Source of the DNA: Megalopta genalis | Lineage: Eukaryota; Arthropoda; Insecta; Hymenoptera; Halictidae | Assembly: GCF_051020955.1 (NCBI RefSeq) | Contig: NC_135017.1 | Coordinates: 27,498,689 to 27,562,688, forward strand | Length of the DNA: 64,000 bases | Direction of reading: 5' to 3' | Position numbers and translations under genes: made by a program | In this document: positions 47,890-59,600 of the stretch, one piece after another | Numbering within the stretch: the stretch's first letter is position 1 | Layout of the letters: every line of letters starts with the position of its first letter | Notes under the pieces: generated by a model | Seen by the model: only the letters and a program-made list of their open reading frames with translations | Told to the model about the DNA's origin: nothing | The model's database searches: none

Positions 47890-48402
47890 AAAAAAAACGT
47901 GAAAGTTCTTTAATTAGTATGAAATCGTATCGTAATTCGTATGAAATCGTATCACTTCTTCCTAAATTATAAATAAAAGTTTTGTTTACAAGCTGAAGGA
48001 AAATTCAGGAGAATTTACTGTACTTTAAAATTCGATTATCGATTTTTCCGTTTCATTAAACTTCGGAGTCCTAAAGAATAGAAAAAAAATAAATTAATAA
48101 TAATATTAGTATAATATATATAATACTAATATTATTATTAAATAAATATATATATAATATTATATATATTATAATATATATAATACTAATATTATTATTA
48201 AATAAATATATATATAATATTATATATATTATATATATATTATAATATATATAATATTAGTATAATAATATTAGTTGTCTGGCATGTTGTCGGGCATATA
48301 CTAAATGCGTACTCAAAATTTTAAATAAAGAATAATAAAGAATAAAGAATATGCAAAAAGGAAATGATATTTTCAAAAGTTCGCACTAGAATGCCCCGTT
48401 GA
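47890..48402 (+). repeat. Dispersed element of about 0.5 kb, copy 2 (pairs with 20396-20990)
   Basis: It shares AACGTGAAAGTTC, TTAATTAGTATGAAAT and ATTCGATTATCGATTTTT with the first copy and ends TTCGCACTAGAATGCCCC, the complement of the first copy's left end. It has been invaded by a fragment of the CAGTAAATTCTC MITE (47978-48020, ending at TA) and by an AT array with an exact 60-bp duplication (48121-48180 repeated from 48181). Confidence 0.5.
47978..48020. mobile_element. Fragment of the CAGTAAATTCTC MITE, right end only
   Basis: TTGTTTACAAGCTGAAGGA followed by TTCAGGAGAATTTACTG and TA matches the right end of the copy at 21011-21232. The rest is lost. Confidence 0.6.
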
Positions 48403-49336
48403 AACTGCGGTTTCGGCAGCTCACGAGGAGCGTGTTTCCAGTGAAATCGATTTTCGCTGGCCTAGATGATCGCTGGAAAAGCCGGCGGGTCGATTAATTC
48501 CATTGGTTATTAAATCCTTGAATTCCTTCACCTTGACAGCCAGATCCATCAAGCGTAAGGGCAATGCTGCATCAACGTCAGTGGCACTAGGAGCTCTCGG
48601 TATCGGCACTAACCAATTAAACCGGCCGTTTCCTTTTTCCCTCGACGGAAAACTTTATCGAGCGTGTCCCGTTAATAAATATTTGCCGATTAAAAATAAA
48701 TTGTTACACGAGACGTGCTTGTTCCTCATAAATATTCATGGAAATGCTATGATTATGATGTTCGCCGGAGAGTTAGTTCCTCGTGTTTCGAGATGATTTA
48801 ATTGCGAGCGAAAACCGTCTCGCGAAACTAGTTCGACGATCGGCTAGTTTCGACTGCCGGGCGGATTGAGCAATTCGAGCGTTAATGGAAATTTTTCGAG
48901 CGTCCGAATATTACGTCCGTTCGTGTTTCACTGCACGATTATGCCACTAAGATGTGACGAACAAGCGAAGAAGTACAAACGCTTCGACCGACAACGCCGA
49001 GAGACCGTTCATTACGATCGGGATCGAGGAGGTACCAACGTTTTACTTCCGATCATCGTCATTCGCAATCGTTTCTGCTTCTAACGATCGTTTAATATAT
49101 CACTTAAACTATACTGCAACGGTTGCGTTTAATCGACAATAATTTTTGAATTAATGTTGTTACTTGTCTTGCGTCCGGGAAACAGGACGAGGAGGGTTTC
49201 GAATTTACTGCAATGCTTTCTGTGCGTTTCTGCTATTTTTTTCATTTCGTTCATTAAAGTTTCCCAGCCAAAGTACGAGCGCAATTAAAGGATTTAGTAC
49301 TAGTATAGTTGATTGAGTCCGTATTAGAGTATCCGT
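48403..49336. other. GC-richer stretch, no gene assigned
   Basis: 48410-49100 is complex and CpG-rich, with a 97-codon + frame (48503-48796), an opposed 62-codon frame and 62-72-codon frames further on. No family residues or splice pairs. A conserved noncoding block is possible. Confidence 0.35.
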
Positions 49337-49340
49337 TTAA

Positions 49341-49565
49341 CACATTAAGCGCCATGATAGTCACCGGTGACTCACACTGTATTTTCCATTCGGATCTCGT
49401 CAATTACCGATAACTGATGCTGTACAATTAAGAAATAGGGAATAGGATCCATATCAAAAGAAATTTTAACGAGAATTATTGAGACGCAGTATTCGCGGGT
49501 TTCGCAGAATCACATGACGCGGATTAAACGGAGAGGAAGACAAAACAGGCTTAGCGCTTAACGCG
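49341..49565. mobile_element. piggyBac-type MITE, 225 bp (CACATTAAGCGC ends)
   Basis: Perfect TTAA lies on both sides (49337-49340 and 49566-49569). The ends CACATTAAGCGC and GCGCTTAACGCG match at 10 of 12 positions when inverted. A 14-bp palindrome AGTCACCGGTGACT sits at 49359-49372, just inside the left end. Confidence 0.8.
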
Positions 49566-49569
49566 TTAA

Positions 49570-49900
49570 TAAAAGTATACTGAGCATTAGTGTCATGTAT
49601 ACCAATAAGTAATTGATTGAATTCATAGTTCAACGTCGATTCTACGAAACATATATGTTTAGTAGTCGTTGTAGTAATTAACGTTGCTCGTGTCTTAATT
49701 CAGGATATGGAGCAACGCGTTTTGCGATTTACTACATCTTCCTCTGATTTTTCATTTTGGTCGTCGAAATTTTGTTGCAAGAATACAAACACGGTTAAAG
49801 AATTTAATACCATTCTTCAGTGAAACCAGTCCATAATAGAGCATTCGTTTAATGTAAGTAGACTGTGCGTCACTGTCATGTTCACCAGTAAATATAATTA
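49570..49900. other. Spacer, no gene seen
   Basis: The run TTGTTGCAAGAATACAAAC near 49772-49790 recurs at 50245-50263, so the tandem array that follows may sit inside a larger duplication (compare 49740-49800 with 50215-50275). Confidence 0.5.
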
Positions 49901-50200
49901 ATAATAATATTAATAATTATTAATAATATTTCTCTGATTTTTATAATTATGAATAATATTTCTCTGATTCTTGTAATTATTAATTATATTTCTCAGATTT
50001 TTATAATTATGAATAATATTTCTCTGATTCTTGTAATTATTAATAATATTTCTCTGATTTTTATAATTATGAATAATATTTCTCTGATTCTTATAATTAT
50101 TAATAATATTTCTCTGATTCCTGTAATTATCAATAATATTTCTCTGATTCTTATAATTATTAATAACATTTCTTTGATTTTTAAAATTGTTATAATAACT
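49901..50200 (+). repeat. 30/60-bp tandem repeat (AATAATATTTCTCTGATT)
   Basis: About ten copies of ATTAATAATATTTCTCTGATT plus CTTGTAATT or TTTATAATT alternate to give a 60-bp higher-order unit. Both long frames here, the Ile/Asn/Ser-rich 96-codon + frame and the Asn/Tyr/Arg-rich 124-codon - frame, are translations of the repeat. Confidence 0.9.
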
Positions 50201-50275
50201 AATGTGCGTTTCTCTGATTTTTTTCATTTTGGTCGTTGACATTTTTGTTGCAAGAATACAAACGCGGTTAAAGAA

Positions 50276-52417
50276 TTTTGACATCGATGCACAGTCAGTC
50301 CATTTTCGTTAAACGAATTCTCCAGGTATCTCGAAAAAATTGCGAATTTCTCGAGGCACGAAACGGAAAAGAATGCGTACGCCGGCAATTAAACTTAATT
50401 CAACGTAGCTGCAATGTAGCATGACTCTGTAGTATAAATTTCCATCTAGTCATTACTTCTCCGAAAGGATTTCTTACTTCCCAACTCTTTCCTCTATTTT
50501 GACTTCGTTCCGGCGCAAAAAACGACACGGCAATTCAAACAATTCAATTTCTTGCGGATGGAAGAGAAACCCTTACTTTTCCACGGCCAGAAAAACGTTA
50601 TTAATCCCCTTTGAATTCGATCTTTTCAAATAGAACGTTTCTCGCCGCGTTTCTTCTGTCAATTTAATCGTGCCGCCGTGAAACGTATCCTCGTTGCAAG
50701 AAAATCCATCGTTCGAATGTGACAGTGCGGTTTGATTCAAATGCCGCTGTCCGAGAAAAACGAGATGCCCGCGAATCACTTAGCCGTGTTCGTGTACAGT
50801 CACCGGAGAACAGATCTCCGAAGATTAATTATCAAGGAATCCATTTGGCGGAATCTCGTGCGGCGATTTGTTCTTCCGAATGCCGCGGATGATCTTATGT
50901 AAATGAGTTTAATGGTATCGCGATCAAACGTATGTCGACGGAAATGCCAACCGTTGATGACTCGGCTCCGCGCGTACCCCTTTCTGCCCACTTGTTAATT
51001 GATTCGATGCGTCAACCGATCCAGGTTATCCCTGATTTTTGCCTGCTTATCTGCTTATAAGCATACAAGCAGGTGCCTTTAGATACTCATAACTGTACCG
51101 CGCTTGCACGCGCGATTACGACGGGATCGCTTAGGATAAACGAACAACTTTTAGTAAACAAAGCAACATTGTCTCGATAGCTAACGCTCATTTGCACAGT
51201 TTACCCTCTTTCTTAATTCGTACTAGCTGAAAGCGTCCATTCAGTCCCCTTACGGATAAACGACGGTTCATTCTAACTTCTGACTTTTCGTTTTAACATT
51301 TCATCCTTTTCCAGAAATACTCGCCATTTTTCTCGATAAACATAATATAAAATATAAAAACAAACATAATATAATATAAAAACAATCGTGTTTCAGTCTG
51401 TTGAGTTAGACGTTTCGAAAGTCGATTTTTAAGAATTGTAACTTCAAATGTGAAAGCGAAGAACGTTGCTTGTGACAACTTAAAAAGTTACGTTGTTCGA
51501 GTTATACGTTCCAAAAGTCGTGTTTTAAAAATTGTAAATTTAAATTTGGACGTGGAAACCATTACTTATGACAATATTGTTGAATTTATATGTTGGAGTT
51601 AATTCGTTTCGAGAGACAAGTTCTTTAAAAATTGTAACTTTAAATGTCAAAGTGAGAAACATTACTTATAACAACAGTTGTGTTATTGGATTTAGTATTC
51701 TAAGATGTTAGTCCTGTGTTGTTGTCCATAATATCGTTCGGTTAACATTTCTTTAAAAAACAGTTGACCCTAAAATTTCGGCAATTTTAATTTAGTACGT
51801 TCAAGCACAGTATTGAGAAGTAAAAAATTCGCTTGTAATCGAGGCATCGTATAAAGTATACAGCATGATCGCTTCTGATCGGACGCAAGAAAGGTATCAC
51901 ACCTGTGTCACTAATTGATTAGTCACGTAGCCGCTTTTGATTAACTTTTAACGTTTTCTCCCGTGTGTTCCACCCATGTTCTTGCTAAAAAGTACCCAAA
52001 CTACTTCTCCGTATTTCTTAGGTAATTTTATATTGATTTACGTTTTCACAGTCAAGAAATACAAAAGATTCAATCCAATGGATATTTAAATGATCTCAAA
52101 ACTGATTCTGTAGTCGTACAACGCGATTTGGTTAAAGGATCCATATTTCCGAAAAGATTCATCTTGATAAAAATGAAAGAATCACATTATATTATACAAA
52201 GAATAATATTTAACTCACTGGAGTCCATATTTAACAATTACCGATCCATGAAGATGTCGGACATGTGTTATTTATTTATAAAAATTACTAGGCTGAATTT
52301 ATTTAGACATCTAGCTATTTTTATTGCAAATTGTGCTTGAATTAAGAAACTCGGTCAACAATTTTAGGATAACTGGTTGGAAGCTGGCGTCCTCACTAAA
52401 TTTTTAATTTGTCAGCA
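50276..52417. other. Intron or intergenic stretch, no gene seen
   Basis: 50300-51250 is moderately GC-rich with reverse frames of 63 and 68 codons; 51250-52400 is AT-rich. No motif, splice pair or RNA gene was found. Confidence 0.4.
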
Positions 52418-52557
52418 AATGTGTAAATAAATACTAAAATATTGATATTGTATATATATATATATATATATATTATATATTATTATTATATATTATATAT
52501 TACTATTATATAATATAGGATATATAATACCAATATTTTAGTATTTATTTACACATT
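52418..52557. repeat. Fold-back with arms of about 27 bp
   Basis: AATGTGTAAATAAATACTAA continuing into AATATTG on the left faces CAATATTTTAGTATTTATTT continuing into ACACATT on the right, with an (AT)n core. Confidence 0.8.
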
Positions 52558-53829
52558 CGTACACATAATATAATAAAATATAATAATAATAATAATATAT
52601 GTATATAATATATGTTTCATTATATTTTGAAAATAATAAATAATATTTTAACTATTAAGATTTTATTTTGAGTCGCCTACAATCTGATAATATTATGTCC
52701 AAAAATAAAAGGGGTTCGTTCTAGGGTTAAAAAGCGGGTTTTAGTGATAAATGAGCTCAAACCTGTCTGTAAAAGTACTGATCGACATCGTCGCCGAATT
52801 CGAATAGTTTGACACTTTGAGTGCCAAACGAACAACCTCAAAAATTTCACAAATTTAAAGTATGTGTAAAGTATGTGTAAATGTAAAGTACATTTTGCTA
52901 ATCCTAATGAAAGTAAGAAGATGCGTTAGATCAATATACAAATTAATTTGCAAATCTGAGCGAATAATACTGCCACCCACGCATGGGAGACGTGGCAGTC
53001 GAAGCGTTAAGTAAAAAAGCCGTGGAGCATCTGATCATTGAAAATCTTGTCGACACGAGGACCGATAAAATCACACGAAACCAAGACGTCAAACAGAAAA
53101 GCCCACAAGCTGTAGTATCATTGCCCGAAGCAGTGAAACGTTCCAGCGGTGGGTCCACCAATGAAAATCTCAACGGCGACCGAAAGCAACAACTCGTTCT
53201 TTGGCTCGGAACCTGGTAAATCCGGTCCCCGCGCTGCTTTCGTAAGCATAAATCACGATCAACCTGCGCGCACGTTGAAACCCGAGCCGTGTGCCGCGAT
53301 CGATTCGATCACGGCTGTATATTATTTTCCGGTCAGCCCGGAAGGAGCCGCCGCGCCGCCGATCCGATTTTTCTGTTAGCGCGACGACAGTGGACGAGGT
53401 CGCCGGATATCATTGAAAAACGAAAGAGCGCGACAGAAAAAAAAAGCGGGAAACCAGTGGCCGGGCAATAAATCTGTCGGCGAGGACCGCCGATAACGAA
53501 ACTTCGGAGAGATTCAATGGCCCCAATACGTCGCTATCAGCCGGCCGAGAGCGCAGTGATTAGGCAAAGCCGGTACCAGTTGGAGGGATCGCGGGGTCGC
53601 GACCCTTATTGCTCTAGGGATGCTCACGGATTTGTGTGTGTACGGTACTCGGTGTTCTACCGGATCGCATTGTTCACGTAATCTTAGTTCTCGCTCGATT
53701 GTGGAATTCATGATTTATAATTTGGACCCTCGTGGAGACCTGGAAAATTGTCGTATCGATATTTCTCGTGTCGGTGTGCAAGTGGCTCACGAGAGTGTTC
53801 TAATTCCATGGAAAGACTACTCCAATTTT
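52558..53829. other. Mixed stretch, GC-rich from about 52970, no gene assigned
   Basis: 52970-53720 is CpG-rich with several overlapping frames: + 78 codons at 52983-53219, + 76 at 53149-53379, - 76 at 52943-53173 and - 65 at 53514-53711. They compete for the same bases, and none has a recognisable motif or a clear donor/acceptor pair. A noncoding regulatory island is as likely as an unknown exon. Confidence 0.35.
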
Positions 53830-54300
53830 TTTGGAGTTTACTCCAATCGAGTAAAGATTTTATTGGAATAAAAGTTAATTTTAATAAGCAGGCATTTGTT
53901 ATTCTAATAAGTATTTATTTGTACAAGATTAATTCGGAAAATAATCGATTTGAATGAAAATTATAAAATATAGTGTTTTTTTACATAGTTTATGGATTTA
54001 TTTCTTCCATGTTCATTTTTACAATTATCTTCTTTCTGAAATGTTGAATCGGAAATTTTGTTACATTTGGGTAGATTGATTATTGATACATGTATAAGCT
54101 GCAAAGGAAGGCATCGGCGATTTCGTAATTAATAATTTATAATTTTATAATATATTTTTATAAAATTACGTAAAAATAGATACAGTCAATATTTGTTTAC
54201 ATTATTATTTCAATAATTTTGCAATATCTGTTCGAATAATGTATTCGAAAGAAAATTGTCGTTCGCATTATTATACGAATAATTTTGCAATCTCTCGTTG
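53830..54300 (-). repeat. TTCGAATAA-rich dispersed element, copy 4 (reverse, diverged)
   Basis: GGAAAATAATCGATTTGAATGAAAA, TTATGGATTTATTTCTTCC and GTAGATTGATTATTGATAC keep the order seen at 23215-23365. The TTCGAATAA words are fewer and more mutated, so this looks like the oldest copy. Confidence 0.5.
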
Positions 54301-54335
54301 CAATCTCACAATGAAGAAAATGCTACTTAAGTTAA

Positions 54336-54863
54336 CATCATTCTAATCCACTCATATGGATGCGCAGCAGTCGAAGTGTCAATTGTAAATGTGATTATTT
54401 TTATTTTTGCTTAATTCCAACTAATTACAATGTAACAAAAATATCTTGTTACGCATGGTCTAGTAAACTAGTCTCTATAACATCTCCAAAAAAAATGCGA
54501 GTCATTTCGTCCAATTTGAGAAAAGTTATTCCGTTTTTAATGGTCTTCAAACACTTTCATGAGCCACTCGAGATTGTAATTGAGCTTAAACGAAACTTAA
54601 ATCACTTTCCTATACACATTTCTGAAAAAAAGGAAGGTATCGAGTTAAATCGAGCTGGACAATGCTCAAGGGTTAAAGGTCAATTTATTCGTCTTATTCG
54701 ATGCCTACCTTCAATAAATATCGAGGGTTCCATTGTTTTGTTACATAGCAGTTGGAATCGTGTGTCAATCGTGCGAAATCAATTGACATTAATCACGTGC
54801 GAACGTGAGCAAGAAATACGATATTTATTGAACCATCTTTTGTTTCGTAATTTACGATGGTAA
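54336..54863 (+). CDS. Orphan open frame, possible exon ending on a donor
   Basis: The frame is open from 54336, with its first ATG at 54360 (167 codons), which is long for this AT-rich DNA. It ends CGATG|GTAAGTGCG, a consensus donor whose TAA also stops the frame. The peptide is basic, with Leu/Ile-rich stretches (VIPFLMVFKHF, GQFIRLIRCL) and no recognised family, signal peptide or catalytic motif. No acceptor of good quality was found at its left edge. It may be a fragment of an old mobile element or chance. Confidence 0.2.
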   Translation, partial: HHSNPLIWMRSSRSVNCKCDYFYFCLIPTNYNVTKISCYAWSSKLVSITSPKKMRVISSNLRKVIPFLMVFKHFHEPLEIVIELKRNLNHFPIHISEKKEGIELNRAGQCSRVKGQFIRLIRCLPSINIEGSIVLLHSSWNRVSIVRNQLTLITCEREQEIRYLLNHLLFRNLRW

Positions 54864-55194
54864 GTGCGCACATGTATGTTACATATGTATATTTCCCGGG
54901 TCATCGTATCGAACAACGAGGTAGTATAATAACAGTGACTTTATCTTATAAAATATACGTACAATGTGCAGACTGATTCGCGCAAGCGGGGCTTGTATCT
55001 TTTAATTCATTGCAAACTATATTTGCTTATTACATTACCTAATTGTTCTCCACGTAATTTATGGATACGGAGATGCTAATTACACGCATACACAGCTATG
55101 GATTTTTATTGTAAAAAAATTGTACTGCGATAAACTTAACTCTAATTAGAGTTTCTTTGGCCTAAAGAATACAAACAAAATTCAACTCTTTTCA
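54864..55194. other. Spacer, no gene seen
   Basis: AT-rich; a weak end of the GACTGCGGATTTTA family (AGCTATGGATTTTTATTG) lies at about 55093. Confidence 0.4.
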
Positions 55195-55862
55195 TCGACT
55201 TAATACTTTTCTTTGAAACTTTTACTTAAAACCTTTTCTTCCAACTTTTCCTTAAAACTTGTCTTTGAAACTTGTTTCTTCAAACTTTTCCATAGAACAT
55301 TTTCCTCAAAACTATTGTTTTAAAACGTTTTCTGTGAACCATGCTTCGTGAAACACTTTCTGCGTAACATTTTATATGGAACATATCCTGAAAAAATGTT
55401 CTTTAAAACTTTTGTTTTGAAACTTTTCTTTGGAACTTTCCTTTAAAACTTTTTTTCTCAAACTTCCCCTTAGAACTTTTTTTGTGAAACATTTTTTGTA
55501 AAACATTTACTGTGAAACTTTTTCTGTGAAACATTTCCTGTGAAAATGTTCCATATAACTTTTGTTTTGAAACTTTCTTTTGAAACTTTGTGTAGAAAAT
55601 TTGTCTGAAAACTATTGTTTTAGAACTTATTCTGCGAAACATGTTTTGTGAAACATTTTCTGTGAAACATTTTCTATGAAACAGTTCCTACGAAAATGTC
55701 CCTTAGAACCTTCGTTTTGAAACTTTCCACTGAAACATTCCTTTACAACTTTTTCTCCGAAATTTGTTTCGTGAAACCTTTCCTTGAAACTTTCTCTTCT
55801 TTCTTTTTTATAAAACATTTACCGTTAAACTTTTCCATAAAACTTTCGTTTCGAAAATTTCT
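55195..55862 (+). repeat. Degenerate tandem repeat of about 20 bp (AAACTTTTCTTTG type)
   Basis: Over 30 variants of AAACNTTTTCTNTGAAAC follow head to tail, with AAAATGTTCC-like and ACTTTTGTTTTGAAACTTTC blocks repeated at 55395-55440 and 55550-55590, suggesting a higher-order unit of about 155 bp. Reverse frames (79 and 63 codons) read as Phe/Lys/Ser repeats such as KFQKKVSKQK. Their stop-free state follows from the repeat and is not evidence of a gene. Confidence 0.8.
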
Positions 55863-57019
55863 TGCGAATCGTCGCCATACAATTGACGCAACAGCTACGC
55901 ACGTCACAGGATCGTTTAATTACGATGGTCACGTGATACGTCTGTAAACGAAACTGGCTAGGTCGAACGAGCCCGTAAATCGAATTCACGAGCGGACGAG
56001 CAACCGGAACGAAGTGTGTAATGCCACTATGTATCTCCGTAGCGTAGAGGTAACATATTACAAAAACTTAATTAATTCGCAGAACCGTCAGCGTTTTCCG
56101 TGAAACGCAATTTTCTGGATTCCTGGGTTTCTCGCTCCACTATTTCTGTCCCGCGAAATATGTAGTTCCACCTTTGCAACGTCTGCCGATCTTATCGGCG
56201 GTGTATCCTCGGCATTTTTCTGAGCTTCCTAATGCAGCTATCTCGGCGTGCCAAGCATTCTGTTGCTTGCGTAATGATACCTAACCCTCCTGTAATTATT
56301 TGCATGCGGGAAATGCTCGTCTCTGTCGCAACGGACGCTCCACCTACCACCCTTTCTCGCCCCCCCCTCCGGAATCATCGAACGATATTACATTGATTAT
56401 CCATGGAATATACGCGACTTATGCCAGTAATAATCTACGAACCAGCGGCAGTCCTGATAACTAATTGACTCGTGATTTTCTGAAATCTTATCTGTCTCTA
56501 ATTAAACTGAGTCATTGTATCGATGTTTCCACAAGATTAGGAATCGGGAACGTCGTTTCAAATTAGAGTAGAATCTTCTCTATATTTGTTCGGTCTTAGG
56601 TACGCTAACGAGTTGACGTTACATTAATTTACGATGTTACAGATGCTTACACGGTGAAATCATTCTTCACGGTTACGTCACTGTTGTAGGTGCAACGAAT
56701 CCTTTTTACGATGTTTCACCGAAGAAGCACAATGGAATTTTTTTTCCAGCTTTTGTGCTGCAAAATTCTATATTATTCGATTGATGTATAGAATAGCCTC
56801 TATTATCCGAACTGATCTGAAGAACCTTGGCTTTAGGATGATAGAACAGTTACTTAACAGATGATCTACTGGCGATCATTTTGTAATTTACAGTTAAAGC
56901 TGTTTAATAGATTGTTTAATGTTATCCAGTAACATTTTCTAATAATTTCGTTTGGATTGATCATGTAGAACAAGATTGTTTAGACTTCCCTTATTATAGC
57001 ACAGTAATTAAAAATTCAA
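55863..57019. other. Intron or intergenic stretch, no gene seen
   Basis: 55880-56560 is GC-richer and complex, possibly conserved noncoding; no frame over 83 codons. The remainder is AT-rich. Confidence 0.4.
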
Positions 57020-57023
57020 TTAA

Positions 57024-57263
57024 CCCTAGCATGCTCAAGGGAGGGTCGAAAAATGTCCATAGAATTTTAAACAATGTCTTGTTATAAATTTTTATATTTC
57101 ATTTTCACGTTAATAGATATCTAAATGTGCTATTTAACAGTGTCGTATAAATAAATATACCACGAACAGAGAATAATATTCATAGCATTTCTTCTTATAT
57201 TGATACAAAATGATCCTTCCTTAAGCAGACCTTGAACCTTCTGATACCTTAAGCATCCCAGGG
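57024..57263. mobile_element. piggyBac-type MITE, 240 bp (CCCTAGCATGCT ends)
   Basis: Perfect TTAA lies on both sides (57020-57023 and 57264-57267). CCCTAGCATGCT faces AGCATCCCAGGG, an inverted match at 10 of 12 positions. No protein is encoded. It is a fourth end-type among the TTAA elements of this window. Confidence 0.75.
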
Positions 57264-57267
57264 TTAA

Positions 57268-58637
57268 TACGCATTCGGTAGATAAAGTGTTAGATTAACA
57301 GTTAATTAAACTAATTATTAGTATTTAAATTTAAAACAGTTAATTATCAGACAGTTAATTAAAGTTTTCATGAAATATTCCTTGCTTTGTACAATAATTT
57401 TTTGTATCGTATGGGAAGGTTAACTGTGCAAAGTGGATGAATCTTGAATTGTTCTCAACCTTTAATTATTGTATTTCTGGTCTATCGGACTACCACCAAT
57501 TATTCATTCATTTTTATTCATAATTGTAAGAAAAATTGCAATAAAAGGAACGTGTAAAAACGTGTAAAGGAAGGAATGTAAAATTAATTGATTTTGATTT
57601 TTGATTTAACACTTTATTTAACACATGACTAATAAAGCAATAAATATTAGCGGTCCTTGAGACCGTTAATAAGGGTTACGTAAATTTTAAGTAGGTGTAG
57701 TAGTTAATTATTATATTTCATAATAATACTCTATTTCATGATATTAATACAAATGGGTAATACACAGAAAACGTGTGCCGAATTCATTTCGTACGATATG
57801 TTATGGAAATATGTGGAATATATCGCAACACGCATGCAACCAAATAGGACGAAAAATAATAGACGAGCTGATAAAACGGATGCCGGGGTTAGTCCAAGAA
57901 ATAATTAACAAACGCGGTGGATATATCGACGAAAAGAAAATTTTCTTTTCTTTTATAAGATTCACTTTATCTTTATTATAATGTAGAAAACATACACATA
58001 GATGTATATATACTTGTTACAGTTTGTACTTGTTACAATTAACTTTGAAATAAACTGAAGGAATTATAACAATTTCCTATCGTTTTCTCAAATTTATTGA
58101 ATTTTCTGTGAGTGTTCTGACACATACTTTTAAAGGGGAGTGTGTATGGATCGCCGCAAAAAAACTCATGATTATGCATTAATTAACCTGTAGAATATAG
58201 GATTTATGCGGTCTTACGTATTTCCAAAAATTGACACGAGTTGAATTTCAACACCGAAGAAAACGATTTTGTATCGAACGCTGTTAACGTAGGCTAAGAA
58301 AGATCAATCGAGCGTTCCTTTTATCTCCGAAAAAGTTTGCGATACGAAACTCGTACACAACCACTTATCAGCACCCATTCATGGTTTCGCGTTTCGCAAA
58401 TCCTCCAAGCGGAAGACGGTCTGCCGCGTGTGCCAATGAACTACGAAAGGTCAACGGTTAACCCCATTCACTATTATTTCTTTCACAGCTACGTTGATTA
58501 GCACCTCTCCGTTCTTAACACCTTCAGGTCATGAAATTCATTTTTATCGTAATACAATGAACAACGTGCACATTACTAGAACACGAAAGAGTTAATCTAA
58601 TATTTCCTACGACAGCTATTCGAATGCAATTATTTCT
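57268..58637. other. AT-rich stretch, no gene seen
   Basis: TTAA-rich DNA. A 68-codon frame at 57775-57981 has no recognisable motif. 58240-58600 is moderately complex. Confidence 0.4.
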
Positions 58638-59140
58638 CATAACTTTTACCTTTCTTCTTCAATTCTTTCTTCATTAATTAAATTACTGCGATTTTGGGAT
58701 GAGTTTCGGCACTTAACGTGACAAAATAATTTTGCTTATATATAATATATACAATATAATATAATATATAATATAATATATATAATAATATAATATATAT
58801 AATATATACAATAACCTTGACATAACTTTTACCTTTCTAATCTACCGTTCCATTAATTAAATTACTTCGATTTTGGGATGAGTTTCGGCACTTAACGTGA
58901 CAAAATAATTTTGCTTATATATAATATATACAATAACCTTGACATAACTTTTACCTTTCTAGTTACCGTTCCATTAATTAAGTTACTTCGATTTTGGGAT
59001 GAGTTTCGGCACTTAACGTGACAAAATAATTTTGCTTATATATAATATATACAATGTAATATAATATATAATATATAATATATATAATAATATAATATAT
59101 AATATATAATATATATAATAATATAATATATACAATAACC
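58638..59140 (+). repeat. Three copies of a block of about 110 bp separated by AT arrays
   Basis: The block starts CATAACTTTTACCTTTCT and includes GATTTTGGGATGAGTTTCGG and CACTTAACGTGACAAAATAA, then TTTTGCTTATATATAATATA. Starts are at 58638, 58821 and 58943. Each is followed by TATAATATATA arrays of different length. The second and third copies are nearly identical. Confidence 0.9.
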
Positions 59141-59600
59141 AATATAAATGACGAAAATGGTTTTTGATTACAGATCATTTTTACATACGACGAAAATTGC
59201 TTTTTGTTACGAATAACAATTATCGATGACAAAAATGTTAATTCGTTATAGATAACCATTACAATTGGTGAAAACAATTTTCGGTTATGAATAACCGTTA
59301 CGGATAATTAGAATCATGTATTCGTTACGACTAACCATTATCGACGCGATCAGAATTTTATTTTTGTTCGTTCTATTTGTAACAAATAACGTTATAATCG
59401 TTATATCTAACAAAAAAGAAGATTTTCATCATCTGTCATTATACACATTATCCAAATCTGTTATTTGTAACCAAACATCATTTTCGTAATTTATAACAGT
59501 TTCTTGATAACTAGAAACTATTTCTGTCATTTATAATGGCTTTTGATAAGCAACAACTATGCCCGTCGTTTATAATGTTCATTGTTGACTAGAACATATA
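59141..59600 (+). repeat. Degenerate tandem repeat of about 45-60 bp (TTACGAATAACNATTA type)
   Basis: Words such as GACGAAAATTGCTTTTTGTT, ACGAATAACAATTATCGATG and TATGAATAACCGTTACGGAT recur with drift. There is no coding frame beyond a chance reverse one. Confidence 0.55.

Noticed and set aside
49910..50284. 124-codon Asn/Tyr repeat protein on the reverse strand
   Set aside because: It is a translation of the 30/60-bp tandem array, open on both strands for the same reason.
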